Assembly (NCBI RefSeq): GCF_016808095.1
Contig: NC_068976.1
Location: 34,156,371 to 34,220,370 of the forward strand
Length of the DNA: 64,000 nucleotides
Direction: 5' to 3'
Source of the DNA: Vigna angularis
Lineage: Eukaryota; Streptophyta; Magnoliopsida; Fabales; Fabaceae
Each line of letters starts with the position of its first letter. Position 1 is the first letter of the stretch. The notes beneath the pieces were generated by a model that was given only the letters and a program-made list of their open reading frames with translations, did not search any database and was not told the DNA's origin. Below are positions 20,528-30,404 of the stretch, piece by piece. The position numbers and the translations under genes are program-made.

Positions 20528-21338
20528 GATGCAATTCGAATCAAGAATTTGATTATATGGGCACTCAATTCTACCAAGGTAATTCCAACCACTGGTGGGT
20601 ACCTCACTCAAGCATAGATCAAACCCAATTTTGGCAAGCTGGCGGACAATTTGAGACTCAACCACAACAACAATGGCAACAACAAAGCTCTCTATCATAA
20701 AAAAGGACAAAGTTGGATGACGTCCTTCAACAATTTATGCAACAGTCCATCTCCACTCATAAAAGCATTGAAGCATCATGTAAGAGGATGGAGACGAACA
20801 TTCGTTACATTATTCAGAAGTTGCATAATGCTAGAGTTGATACTGAAGTTAAGCCTAGGGAGGAAGGTCAAGCCATTGTCACTAAGAGTGACAAAATTTT
20901 TGATGAGGAAAATATAGAGAGAAATGAGGAAAAGATAGAGGAAAAAGAAACAGAAAGGTTGAGTGAGAAAGATAAAGATGAAGAGAAAGAAAAAGAAGTG
21001 GTTGAGAGACAAGAAAAAAAGAGAATGTGTGTGAAAATAAAGAAGTTGAGTGGAAAAAGAGAAGGGAAGAAAAAAATAAGAGAAAAGAAAAAGAGAAAAT
21101 TGAGGGAGAAGAAAAGTAAGAAAAAGAGGACGAGAAAAAAAACAAAGAATCATATGAAAAACCTTTTCCTCATCCAAAGAAGTATCATAGGAAGGAGAAG
21201 GAATTTGAGCGCTTCATGGAAATCTTCAAGAAATTGGAGATTAAAGTTCCTATGATTGAGAGATTGCAACAGGTTCCTGGTTTGATCAAATTTCTGAAGA
21301 AGTTCAGTAGAAAGAAGAAAAAAGAAGATGGAACTTGA
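20528..21338 (+). pseudogene. Gag remnant of element A (core deleted)
   Basis: MQFESRI is followed at once by FDYMGTQFYQGNSNHWW and Gln-rich sequence, so the gag core and CELCGGDH knuckle present in B, C and K are absent. A stop at 20698 splits it. The second part (20713-21255) is Lys/Glu-rich (EKDKDEEKEKEVV). The last part (in another frame) matches FKKLEIKVPMIE...QQVPGLIKFLKKFSRKKK before the conserved GTGACGTTAA motif. The same deletion in N, G and J marks a subfamily. Confidence 0.75.
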
Positions 21339-21345
21339 ACTTTAT

Positions 21346-21680
21346 TGGGTCAAGCTAGTGACGTTAACAGAGCGCTTGCTAGGAGGCAACCCAATGATTT
21401 AAGAACTTTTAATTTTGGTTTGGTGATGTAATTTTGAACTGTTGGTATTTTTGTTATAAGTTTGTTACAGGGTTTACATCTACTGATGGAGGTTAGGTGG
21501 AAGAGTATCTACTGAAGGATACTATGCTATCAGACACTTACTGATGAGTGTTGATGAAAAGTGTATACACCTACTGATGGGTGTTGGTAAAAAAGATTTT
21601 CATCTACTGAAGGGTGTTGGTGGATTTTGGGTTAGGCTCGTGATGTTAAACAAGCGCTACCTGCGAGGCAACCCAGTTGA
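21346..21680 (+). repeat. Hairpin-array spacer of element A
   Basis: Bracketed by the motif copies at about 21346-21395 and 21627-21680. Hairpins include AGTATC/GATACT (about 21504-21523), ACACT/AGTGT (21534-21551, loop TACTGATG) and ACACC/GGTGT (about 21567-21585). The ACACT/AGTGT stem is seen only in this copy. Confidence 0.8.
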
Positions 21681-21834
21681 TTGACTTTATTTTTGTTTAT
21701 TTGTGTTGATTTGGTTCTAGTTGCATTATAGGGATTGAATGTTTGAGTGAGGTGAGAACCTAAATACATTGAGTGAGTGAGAGGCATGAGTATAAGGCAC
21801 CTAGAGCAAGCTAGGAAGGAGGAAAGCATGTCAC

Positions 21835-22171
21835 GCAAGTACCGCTTAGTGGAAATTTCCGCAGAGCGGTATCATTGCAGACTGGTTTTTTTTGGGTTGC
21901 CCTTAGCGGGATCCGAGCTCATTAGGGTATTTTTATACCCTAAGGTGCGATTTTGGTTCTATTTTCATATTTCTTTCCTCTCACACACTTTTAAACACTT
22001 TTCTAAGAGTTCTCTACACCTTTCCCTTGATCCCCATTTACAAAACCTCTCTTCCACTCACTTTCTCACTAGTTTTCCATCTAAGTGTGGGGTTCGGAGA
22101 GAGCATTGCTGTTGGGGCTGAGCTCTTCATATTCTTAGAGAATTTTGCATTCATCTAGCATCTCCACCCAA
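21835..22171 (+). promoter_or_regulatory. Putative internal promoter and leader exon of element A
   Basis: Decayed CCGCT palindromes (about 21841-21871), TTAGGGTAT-TTTT-ATACCCTAA (about 21931-21952), then a leader ending CCACCCAA|GTAAGT with the donor GT at 22172. Same order as in N. Confidence 0.45.
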
Positions 22172-22595
22172 GTAAGTCAAGAAAATTTTCATTCTAGGGT
22201 TCTTGAAAGCATGAATTGGTATGAATATGGTTGTTGAAGCATGATTCTTTAGGGGATTTTGATTTCTATGCATGATTTGGGGAATTAATTGATGTTTGAA
22301 CCGATTAAACTAATTAATTTTGGTCTAAAAGTAAGAAGATTGCATGTGGGTGGAATTAGGAAGTTTTAAAAAGGGATTTTACAAAATCTGCAGAATCGCC
22401 GCTCAGTGGAAATTTCCCCTAAGCGCGATTTTGACAGACTTGGTTTTTGGCTCCTTTTTCTTGCTGGTTTAGTGCACTGATTGCGCTGAGGGGTTCTTTT
22501 GACCCTCAGCGGTGGTTTAGCATGGATTTGGGGTGTTGATTGTGGTTTACTAATGATTAACAACATGTCTTGTGGTTTTGTTGATTTGTGATTTG

Positions 22596-23730
22596 TGCAC
22601 TGATTGAAGACTACATCTTCTAAGAGGAAATACAAGCAACCAGAACACACCCATTCTAGCAGATTCCTATCTCACAAGCATGAAAAGCACTTTAAGATTA
22701 TTCAAGATAGGAGGCTCATGATGGAGAGGAAATCTGGAATTATAACTAACTTTGCTCCTAAGTTTGGAGAACAACTGATAGGAAGAAATTGGAGGAGGCT
22801 AGCCACATACCCTGCACCAGACAATATAGCAGTGGTAAAGGAATTTTACACAATGCAAGGAGGTTGGGTGATTATCCGACTGAGGATTACCTAAGCTATG
22901 CTAGAGGCCACGCTATTAGGTATGATCCTGACTCTATCAACAGCTTTTTGGGTACTTAATGGGTTGGTGAGCAGTGCCAGTTTGCTCTCTGTATAGAGGA
23001 AGGCACTGATTTTGATGATGTGGAGAGTGTTCTATTTGCACCTGGAGGACACTTCCAGAGGAACAGAAATGGTGCAGTGGTTAACATTAGGAGGACTGAT
23101 TTGACTCCCCTTGCAAAGTATTGGATGAAATTCTCTCATGCCAACATTCAGCCATGTTCTCATGTTTCAAACATCACTGTCAGCAAGGAACTTCTCCTCT
23201 ATTGTATGCTCAGAAATATGAGCATTAACATTGGCCAAGTGATAGCCAATGAAATACAGGTGTGAGCCAACACGATGAACAACAAGGCACCTTTAGGGCA
23301 TTCTTCCTTGATTACGCACCTGTGCAAGATAGCTGGGGTGGATACTTCTGCTCCACCATTTGAGAGGTCGAGGAAAGCCATTGATGAGGCCTATTATAGA
23401 CAGTATTGTGGAGGTGAGGAGGCAGCTTAGCCAGTTCCACCACGTCGTTCTCGTAGAGAGAGAGGTCCATCACAGAGTCAGGCATCTACAGAGACTCATG
23501 AGGCAGAGCCATTCCAGATGAGGGACATGTATATGTCTCTTATAGATGCACAGATGTAGTCCATCCACAGAGGACAGGTGGCCGCTGCTGAGATGATCAT
23601 TGGGATGTATGATACACCTCCAGTACACATGTGGACTATGGAGGAAGATGAAGATGATTATGATTATGACGTATTTGAGGATGCTGAAGATAATGAAGAG
23701 GAGGAAGATATAGATGACAACACAGCCTGA
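22596..23730 (+). pseudogene. ORF2 of element A, start lost and frame broken
   Basis: The conserved ATGGCATCC start is deleted; the sequence resumes at about codon 9 (KTTSSKRKYKQPE). It continues through HEKHFKIIQDRRLMMERK, a frameshift near 22850, several stops (for example 23263-23265), AEPFQMRDMYMSLI and the acidic tail, which is shortened. It ends TGA at 23728-23730, immediately before the conserved post-ORF2 hairpin GATAGCAT...ATGCTATC (about 23744-23769). Confidence 0.8.
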
Positions 23731-24987
23731 TGAGGAGCTGAGATAGCATTTACTGATGGATGCTATCAGCACTAGAGTAGGATCTTTTCTATCTTTTTTT
23801 TTGTAATAGTTAACTTATTTGCTTCTGTTTTTATAATAGGATTGATGTACTCAATTTGAAACTTGTCTGTTATGAAGGTTTGCTTATGACTGTTGTGTGA
23901 TAAGTAATGCTTGATGATTCTTTGATATTGATTGATGTTGAGATTGTGCACAGTATATGCTTACACAAGTGGTTCATGAGCTTTGTGAACAAATGCATGA
24001 TGTTGTGATTGTGATTATGATGCTAAGCAGGATGTGTATATGGAATGTGAATGACCTTATAGGTGAGGTTTTGAGCTCTAGAGTTGTTGTGATTGAATGT
24101 TATTACTTTGAAAGCATGAATGACTTTGCCCAGGTTTTCTATGATTGAAGTATTTGCTTGTTTGCATCATATGATCAAGGCCATTTGTTGGTAACCCTTT
24201 TGTTAGCCAAATGTATGATTTTAACCCAATCAAAAGAGAACACTTTCTGTTCTATCCTTTGAACCCGTAACCTTGAACAAGATAGAAAACCCTATTTGCT
24301 TTACCTTGAGTGAAGTTGAAAACATTTTGTGGTATTGATAAATGTTCAAGTTTGGGGTTGTTGGAAAGTTTAGGAAGGGAAAGTAAAGAAAAAAAACATT
24401 AAGCTAAAAGTTAAGCATGTGAAAACCAAAAGAAAAAAGAAAAGAAAGCTCAATGCAAAAGAAAGTTGGGAATAATTAAGAATGGTTGTGTTTAGATGAT
24501 TCTCTTAACTCAAGGGTTTTGTGACTCATAAAAACCAATTTTCTTGTTAGCCAGCCACATTATAAGCCATAGAAAAGTCCTTGTGATGATGCTTTCTTAT
24601 GAGTGTTTTTGATTGTGGTTAGATGAAAGGCAAAGTTAATTCACGTGACATTGTGATAGTAGAGTGAATGTGTGAATACCTCTTATACACTTGTGTGTTT
24701 GAGTGAAACACTTTATCTAGTAAGAAAAGATTCCATGAACACATAGGAACATCTATGCTTAGTTGATTGGTCATTCATGAAAATAGCATTTGTTGAATAT
24801 TATATGATTGAGTGAACATTAAAAGCATGTGCACATCTTGATTGAAGTCTTTGTGAAGAGCTAAATTGAGTATTTACTTATCTTGAAAGAATGATTTTTG
24901 AATGTGGTGAACCATTGAATGGATTGGTGGAAGATTGAGTTACATCTTGTTTGCTGGAGGACAAGCAAAGTTCTAAGTTTGGGGTTG
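23731..24987 (+). other. Post-ORF2 region of element A (non-coding)
   Basis: About 1.25 kb without a supportable gene, collinear with 32045-33304 of N. It holds an internal AAGTTTGGGGTTG (about 24348-24360) and the terminal AAGTTTGGGGTTG (24975-24987). Confidence 0.7.
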
Positions 24988-26170
24988 TGATAACAGTTGA
25001 AAAACTGTTATTTTTACACTTAAAATTGATATCAAAAGCAACCTTTAAGACTTAGAAACTAGCTTGAAATCATGTTTTTGATTATGTTTTTGAAAATAAG
25101 AGAGTCGGACAAGTTTTATGCTTGATTTCCTTGTTTTTGCAGATTTTGAGATGAATTTGATGAAATAAGTGAAGTGGAACAAAGATGGAATCAGAAAAGG
25201 ACACAAAAAGTGCAAAAGAAAAACACACTATTGCCACTGAGCGCCACTTTTTTGGGCTTGGGCCTACTTTTCTGTAATTTTTAGAATATTATATAAGGTT
25301 TTAGTTAACCTAGGTTAGTCATCTTTGGCTGGAACGAGGCAGAAAAACACTCTTTCACCCCTTGGAGGAGGATTTTGCATGCTAAGGCTCCTTTCGCACC
25401 TTTCTAGGGTTCTATCTTTTCACTCTTTCATTGTAATTCATATAGTTTCACCATGAATATGGTGAACTAAACATTTATTGTTGTTGGGGAATCAATGTAA
25501 TCCTTTTGAAACTCTCATGTATGAAATTTGTTCTTCAAAATCTTCTTTAAGATACATGCTTTCTTTCATTAATTTTTAGGGTTTTTCATCTTTGCTCAAA
25601 GCAGGCATTGTTTAACTCATTCGATGTCATGATCATTGATTTTGTCAATATGGACACATACGGGGAAATCTAGATCTGAGGAATCTCTCACAATAGTAGT
25701 ATAAACCTAGACATAGGAATATGATGATTGGTTGCCTTTGAGCTTCTGTTCACTATAATGCATGATTAATTGCTAGGGAGACAAGACATTGTAAACTAGT
25801 GATTATGATTAGGCTTTCTTCGCCGAGACATCGGGTTTAAGGTAATTTAGAAAGTGTCATTAACAATTAATGAAGAAAGATGAATTCCTAAATACATGAG
25901 AGTGGATATGATGAAATTGATAAACCCCAACAACATAATCATCCATATATTTCAATTCACGTGTTTTGTTTCTTCTTACCATTGATCAATCCATGCATTC
26001 ACATTTACTTTTGAGTATTTGCATTTAAATCTTAATCAATCGGTTTTTAAAGTCTTAGCTAATCAACAAACCACACAACTATCTAGGTCGTGAGTCCTTT
26101 TGGAGAATGATACTTGGTCTTACCAGGTTTATTACTTGATACGATTTGGTTACACTTGCCGAGGGATTCA
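24988..26170 (+). repeat. Right LTR of element A (palindrome block deleted)
   Basis: Starts TGATAACAG after the terminal PPT-like tract. About 130 bp covering the CCGCT block is missing near 25215-25235. The end near 26165-26170 (GAGGGATTCA) runs directly into the 3' region of element G; the exact border is uncertain because both sequences can supply TTCA. Confidence 0.75.
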
Positions 26171-27130
26171 CTAATTCAAAACTCTTTTTTCCAAGACAAG
26201 TAATTACTCAAATCAGCTCATCACAAAGAATTCAGTCAAGATGCACACATGCTTTGGTGTTCACATAATCACATATTATCCAAAAAATGCTATTCTTATG
26301 AATGATCAATTAACTAAGCATAGATGTAATCATGTGCTCATGGAATCTTTCCTCACCAGATAAAGTGTTTCACTCAAACACACAAGTGTATAAGAGGTCA
26401 CTCCTTCATTCTACTATCATAATGTCACATGAATTAACTTTGCCTTTCATTTAACCACAATCAAACACATTCACAAGCAAGTATCATCACAAGGGCTTTT
26501 CTATGGCTTATAATGTGGCTGGGCTAACAAGTAAATTGGTTTTTCACAATCACAAAATCCTTGAGTTAAGTGAATCATCTAAACACAACCATTCTTCCTT
26601 CTTCCCAACTTTCTTTTGCATTGAGCCTTTCTTTTTATTTCTTTTCTTTCCTTTTTATTTTACTTTTCACATGCTTAGCTCCATCCTTTTCATATTCCCT
26701 TTTTAAACCTCCCAACAACCCCAAACTTGAACATTTATCAATACCACAAGATATCTTCAACTCAACTCAACGTAAAGTTTTTCAAAAAAGGTTTTCTATC
26801 ATGTTCAAAGCTAAGGATTCAAAGGATAAAACACATTGTGCTCTCTTTTATTGGGCTAAAATCATGCATTTGGCTAATATAGGGTTACCAACAAATGGCC
26901 TTGATCATATGATACAAACAAGCAAGTGATTCAATCATAGAAACCTGGGCAAAGTCATTCATGCTTTCAAAGTAATAACAGTCATTCACAAAAACTCTGG
27001 AGTTCAAAACCTCACATGTAGGCTCATTCAACATTCCACATACACATCCTGCTTAGCATCATAATCACAATCACAACATCATGCATTTGTTCACATAGCT
27101 CGTGACCAACCACCTGTATATCAGCGTATA
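26171..27130 (-). other. Post-ORF2 region of element G, distal part
   Basis: The reverse complement is collinear with 32250-33210 of N, including the internal AAGTTTGGGGTTG-like site (ccccaaacttg near 26719-26729). ORFs of about 70-120 codons on the plus strand here (26503-26929) lie opposite this non-coding region and are not supported. Confidence 0.7.
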
Positions 27131-27135
27131 GTGCA
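27131..27135. repeat. Target site duplication of element N (left), gtgca
   Basis: Repeated exactly at 34624-34628, immediately outside the other LTR. Joining the two flanks restores the collinear sequence of element G. Confidence 0.93.
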
Positions 27136-28454
27136 TGATAACAGTTGAAAAACTGTTATTTTCATGCTTAAAATTGATACTAAAAGCAACCTTTAGACTT
27201 AGAAACTAGCTTGAAATCAATGCTTTTATCTTTATTTTCAGAAATAAGAGAGCTGGACAGGTTTATGCTTGATTTGAGTGTTTTTGTGCAGGTTTTGAGG
27301 TGAATTTAGTGAAAAGAGTGAAGAAGGAGAGAAGTGACATTAGAAAAAGACAAGAAAGAGTGCAAAAAGAGAAGACGAAGGCACCGCTCAGCGGAAATTA
27401 CCGCTGAGCGGCACTCAAGGAGTCACGTTGGAACCGCTGAGGGGCAAAATGGCCGCTGAGGGGAAGAAAGAAGACGCGCAACTACCGCTGAGCGGTAAAT
27501 ACCGCTGAGCGGCACTTTTTGGGCTTGGGCTTTTGTAATCTTTTGTAACTCTAGATTAGTATAAAAGGGCTTGCACGTCCTAGGGTTTAGGATCTTTGGC
27601 AGAAACGAGGCAAACACTCTCTCTTCCACCCCTTTGAAGGAGGATCTTGGATGCTCAGGCTACCTCTTCACCTTTATTGGGTTTATTCTTTCATTCTTTC
27701 ATTATTGTTCATCTAGGTTCACCATGAATATGGTGAACTAAACCTTGTATGTTTGTTGGGGAATCAATGTAATCTCTTGAAGCTCTCATATATGGAATTT
27801 ATGCTTGCATCTTAATATAAGACTTATGCTTTCTTTCATCATTAGTTAGGGTTTTTCCTCTTTGCTCAATGCTTGCATTGTTTAACTCATTCTATTGCAT
27901 GATTATTGGTTTTGTCGATACGGACACGTACGGGGAAGTCTAGATCCGGGGAATTTCTCCCAATATTATACTGACAATATTATATTGGTTGTCGTTAAGC
28001 TCCTGCACTCATGAACTAATCATTAGGAATGCTAGGAATTGTATGAACTATTTGATTAGGGAGAAGCCATCTAGAATGGTACTTTAGAGAGTGGCATTAA
28101 CAATGATGATTTGAATGTTGAATTCCTAAAATGTATGAGAGTGGATGAGATGAAATTGACCCCCAACAACATATTCATTCATATAATCCATTGAAAGTGT
28201 TTATCTTTTGTCTTTGCCATTGATCAAACTCCATGCATACATGTTTAGTTTTCGTCTTGCATAATATAATCCAATTATTTCGTTTGTAAGTCTTAGCTAA
28301 TCAACAAACCACACAACTAAACTAGGCCGTGAGTCCTTTGGGAAGAACGATACTTGGTCTTACCAAGTTTATTACTTGAACGATTCGGTCATACTTGCCG
28401 ATTGTGAAACAAGTTTGTGACATCATATTTTGGTGCTTACAAATTTGTCCATCA
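27136..28454 (+). repeat. 5' LTR of element N
   Basis: TGATAACAG to TCCATCA. Two pairs of CCGCTNAGCGG palindromes at 27384/27401 and 27485/27502, each pair with a 17-bp period, lie upstream of TATAAAAGG at 27560. The hairpin GTTCACCAT (27717-27725) / ATGGTGAAC (27730-27738) with loop GAAT lies about 160 bp downstream of the TATA box, so it would be in the transcript. R/U5 continues to 28454. Confidence 0.95.
27560..27566 (+). promoter_or_regulatory. TATA box of the 5' LTR of element N
   Basis: TATAAAA follows the palindrome block and the conserved GGGCTTGGGC. Transcription should begin about 30 bp downstream. The same box is in the 3' LTR near 33729. Confidence 0.7.
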
Positions 28455-28460
28455 AGTTTT

Positions 28461-28478
28461 TGGCGCCGCTGCCGGGGA
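28461..28478 (+). promoter_or_regulatory. Primer-binding site of element N (tRNA-Asp type)
   Basis: TGGCGCCGCTGCCGGGGA, six bases after the LTR; one base differs from the commonest Athila form. Confidence 0.92.
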
Positions 28479-28526
28479 CTCGTGGTTTAACTGGTTAATT
28501 TGTGTGATTATTGATTATCTTTGACT

Positions 28527-28800
28527 TTTTGAATTTCTGTTTTTATTTTTTTCTGTTTTTATTTTATTTGATTAGGTTAGATTTGATTTGATTTTATTTT
28601 ATTTTATCTTTTAGATTAGGTTAGATCTTATTTTATTTTATTTGATTAGGTTAGATTAGATTTTATTTTATTAGGTTAGATTTTATTTTATTTTATCTTT
28701 TAGATTAGGTTAGATTTTTTTTTTAGATTAGGTTTTATTTGATTCTATCTTCTAAATCTTTTTATCTTGTGAATATATATCTTCTTCTATCTTTTTGTGC
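28527..28800 (+). repeat. T-rich leader tract of element N
   Basis: Runs of TTTTA and a repeated TTAGATTAGGTTAGATT unit (about 28570-28735). Non-coding; same position as in other copies. Confidence 0.8.
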
Positions 28801-28841
28801 TAACAAATATTTCCTAGAGTTTTGTGCCTAATGTCTGCAGA

Positions 28842-29654
28842 ATGCAATTTGGTCAAGAATTTAACTATATGGGCACTCAATTTTACCAAAGTAATCTCAA
28901 CCAATGGTGGGAACCTCACTCAAGCATGGATCAAAGCCAATTTTGGCAAGCTGCCGGACAATTTGAGAACCAACCACAACAACAATGGCAGCAAAAATCC
29001 TCTCTATCAGAAAGTTTGGAGGACACCCTTCAACGATTTTTGAAAAGTTCCGACTCTACTCAGAAAAGCATTGAAGAATCATGTAAAAGGATGGAGATGC
29101 ACTTTCGTTACATTAGTCAGAGATTGGATGATGAGGTTAATACTGAAGTTAACCTTAAGGAGGAAGGGCAAACCAATGTCACTGAAAGTGACAAGATTCT
29201 TGATGAGAAAAGAATAGAGGGAGATGCGGAAAAGATAGAGAGAAAAGAGAAAGAAGAGTTGAGTGAGAAAGATAAAGATGAAGAAAAAGAAAAAGAAGTG
29301 GTTGAGAGAGAAGAGAGAAAGAAGATTTGTGTGAAAATAAAGAAGTTGAAAAGAAAAAGAAAAGGGAAGAAAAAAATAAAAGAAAAGAAAAAGAGAAAAT
29401 TGAGGGAGAAAAAAAGGAAGAAAAAGAAGATCAGAGGAAAGAAGAAGAAATCATATGAAAAATCACATCCTCATCTAAAGAAGAATCATAGGAAGGAAAA
29501 GAAGTTCAAGTGCTTTATGGAAATCTTCAAGAAATTGGAGATTAAAGTTCCTATGATTGAGACACTGCAACAGGTTCCTGGCTTGATCAAATTTCTGAAG
29601 AAGTTCAGTAGAAAGAAGAAAAAGAAGAAGGAACTTGAGCTTGGGTCAAGCTAG
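28842..29654 (+). CDS. Gag-derived truncated protein of element N
   Basis: 270 codons from ATG 28842 (MQFGQEFNYMGTQF), just after TCTGCAG, which could be a splice acceptor. Compared with the gags of B, C and K it lacks the gag core and the CELCGGDH knuckle; MQFG joins directly to the NYMGTQFYQ segment. The rest is a Gln-rich stretch (QPQQQWQQK, about residues 50-60), a helical segment with STQKSIEESCKRM, then about 100 residues of Lys/Glu coiled-coil sequence (EKDKDEEKEKEVVEREERK) and a basic end matching the region before protease in K (FKKLEIKVPMIETLQQVPGL). The stop lies inside the conserved GTCAAGCTAGTGACGTT motif. The frame is open, but whether the protein is made or works is unknown; a nucleic-acid or capsid-interacting role would be inference. 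Confidence 0.7.
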   Translation: MQFGQEFNYMGTQFYQSNLNQWWEPHSSMDQSQFWQAAGQFENQPQQQWQQKSSLSESLEDTLQRFLKSSDSTQKSIEESCKRMEMHFRYISQRLDDEVNTEVNLKEEGQTNVTESDKILDEKRIEGDAEKIERKEKEELSEKDKDEEKEKEVVEREERKKICVKIKKLKRKRKGKKKIKEKKKRKLREKKRKKKKIRGKKKKSYEKSHPHLKKNHRKEKKFKCFMEIFKKLEIKVPMIETLQQVPGLIKFLKKFSRKKKKKKELELGSS

Positions 29655-29972
29655 TGACGTTAAAAGAGCGCTTGCTGGGAGGCAACCCAGTGATTGACAG
29701 ACTTTTGATTTTATTTTGGTTTTGTAATTTTTAAGTTGTGGACTTTATTTTGTAACTATTTTGTTGGAGATAGCATCTACTGAAGGATGCTAGGTGGTTA
29801 AGTATCTACTGAAGGATACTATGTTGTAACACCTACTGATGGGTGTTGGTAAGAAATTATGCACCTACTGATGGGTGCTGGTAAGTTTGAAACACCTACT
29901 GATGGGTGTTGGTGGATTTTGGGTCAGGCTCGTGACGTTAAACAATCGCTACCTGGGAGGCAACCCAGTTGA
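29644..29972 (+). repeat. Hairpin-array spacer of element N (best preserved copy)
   Basis: Two copies of a roughly 50-nt motif (29644-29695 and 29920-29972) contain GTGACGTTAAA and the small hairpin CTGGGAGGCAACCCAG (29675-29690). Between them are five perfect hairpins: 29772-29791 (AGCATC/GATGCT), 29801-29820 (AGTATC/GATACT), 29828-29847 (AACACC/GGTGTT), 29861-29878 (GCACC/GGTGC) and 29891-29910 (AACACC/GGTGTT). All have the loop TACTGAAG or TACTGATG. No ORF covers the array. The stop codon of the gag remnant overlaps the first motif. Confidence 0.88.
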
Positions 29973-30094
29973 TTGTTTGTTTGTTTATTTTTAGTTTTTG
30001 CATAAGCATTTTTAACATTGAATTGCAGGGAACCTATGAGGGACATGTAGGGAAGGCACGTAGGTCAAGAAAAGAAGGAGAAGGGCACATCACG

Positions 30095-30404
30095 AAAGTG
30101 CCGCTGAGCGGCAATTACCGCTGAGCGGTACTATCGCAAAGGGGCTTAAGTTCCCCTTAGCGGAACCCGAGCCCATTGGGGTATTTTTAAACCCTAAGCT
30201 GCGCGTTTTTACATTCTTTCAAGCCCTTCTCTGCACAAACACTTCCACATATCTTCTCTTAGGTTTTGCACATCTTTTTACTCTTCCCTCTTAGAAAAAT
30301 TTCTCTTCCACTCACTTTTACACTAGTGTGCCATCAAAGTTTGGGGTTGGAAGAGAGCATTCTAGTTTGGAAGCATTCTCATATCATCTAGCATCTCCAC
30401 CCAA
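30095..30404 (+). promoter_or_regulatory. Putative internal promoter and leader exon for ORF2, element N
   Basis: Palindromes CCGCTGAGCGG at 30101 and 30118 (17-bp period) precede the TATA-like TATTTTTAAACCC (about 30181-30193). This repeats the LTR order (palindrome pairs, GGGCTT/GAGCCCATT, TATA). About 210 nt later is CCACCCAA|GTAAGT (donor at 30405). AAGTTTGGGGTTG occurs at 30337-30349. Inferred from architecture conserved in B, C, A and G. Confidence 0.45.

Larger units (their letters stand above)
18892..26170 (+). mobile_element. Element A: old non-autonomous Athila-like retrotransposon
   Basis: LTRs at 18892-20221 and 24988-about 26170, PBS at 20227-20244. Inside are a T-rich leader, a gag remnant lacking core and knuckle, a hairpin array, intron sequence, and an ORF2 pseudogene without its start. 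The two LTRs differ by large indels: the right LTR lacks most of the palindrome block present at 19130-19245, and the left has an insertion near 19510-19555. The flanks (ggaagc against ctaat) do not match, so the right end was probably reshaped by recombination. Confidence 0.8.

Noticed and set aside
20776..21177. Opposite-strand ORFs rich in F, S and L across the gag Lys/Glu region (also 10329-10589, 14514-14893, 37508-37753, 48471-48662, 54984-55358)
   Set aside because: The purine-rich coding strand leaves the opposite strand free of stops; these are shadows.
21541..21562. Hammerhead-ribozyme-like string CTGATGAG...GATGAAA in the element A hairpin array; also CTGATGAGG after ORF2 at 32042
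   Set aside because: The CUGAUGA core is present, but stem II between it and GAAA does not pair, and no correctly placed cleavage-site strand was found. The string is explained by the TACTGATG hairpin loop.
18886..26175. Target site duplication for element A
   Set aside because: ggaagc on the left and ctaat or ttcac on the right do not match under any shift of the right border I tried.
27423..27629. 68-codon minus-strand ORF repeated identically at 33592-33798
   Set aside because: It is repeated only because both lie in the two near-identical LTRs of N, antisense to the palindrome block and TATA region.
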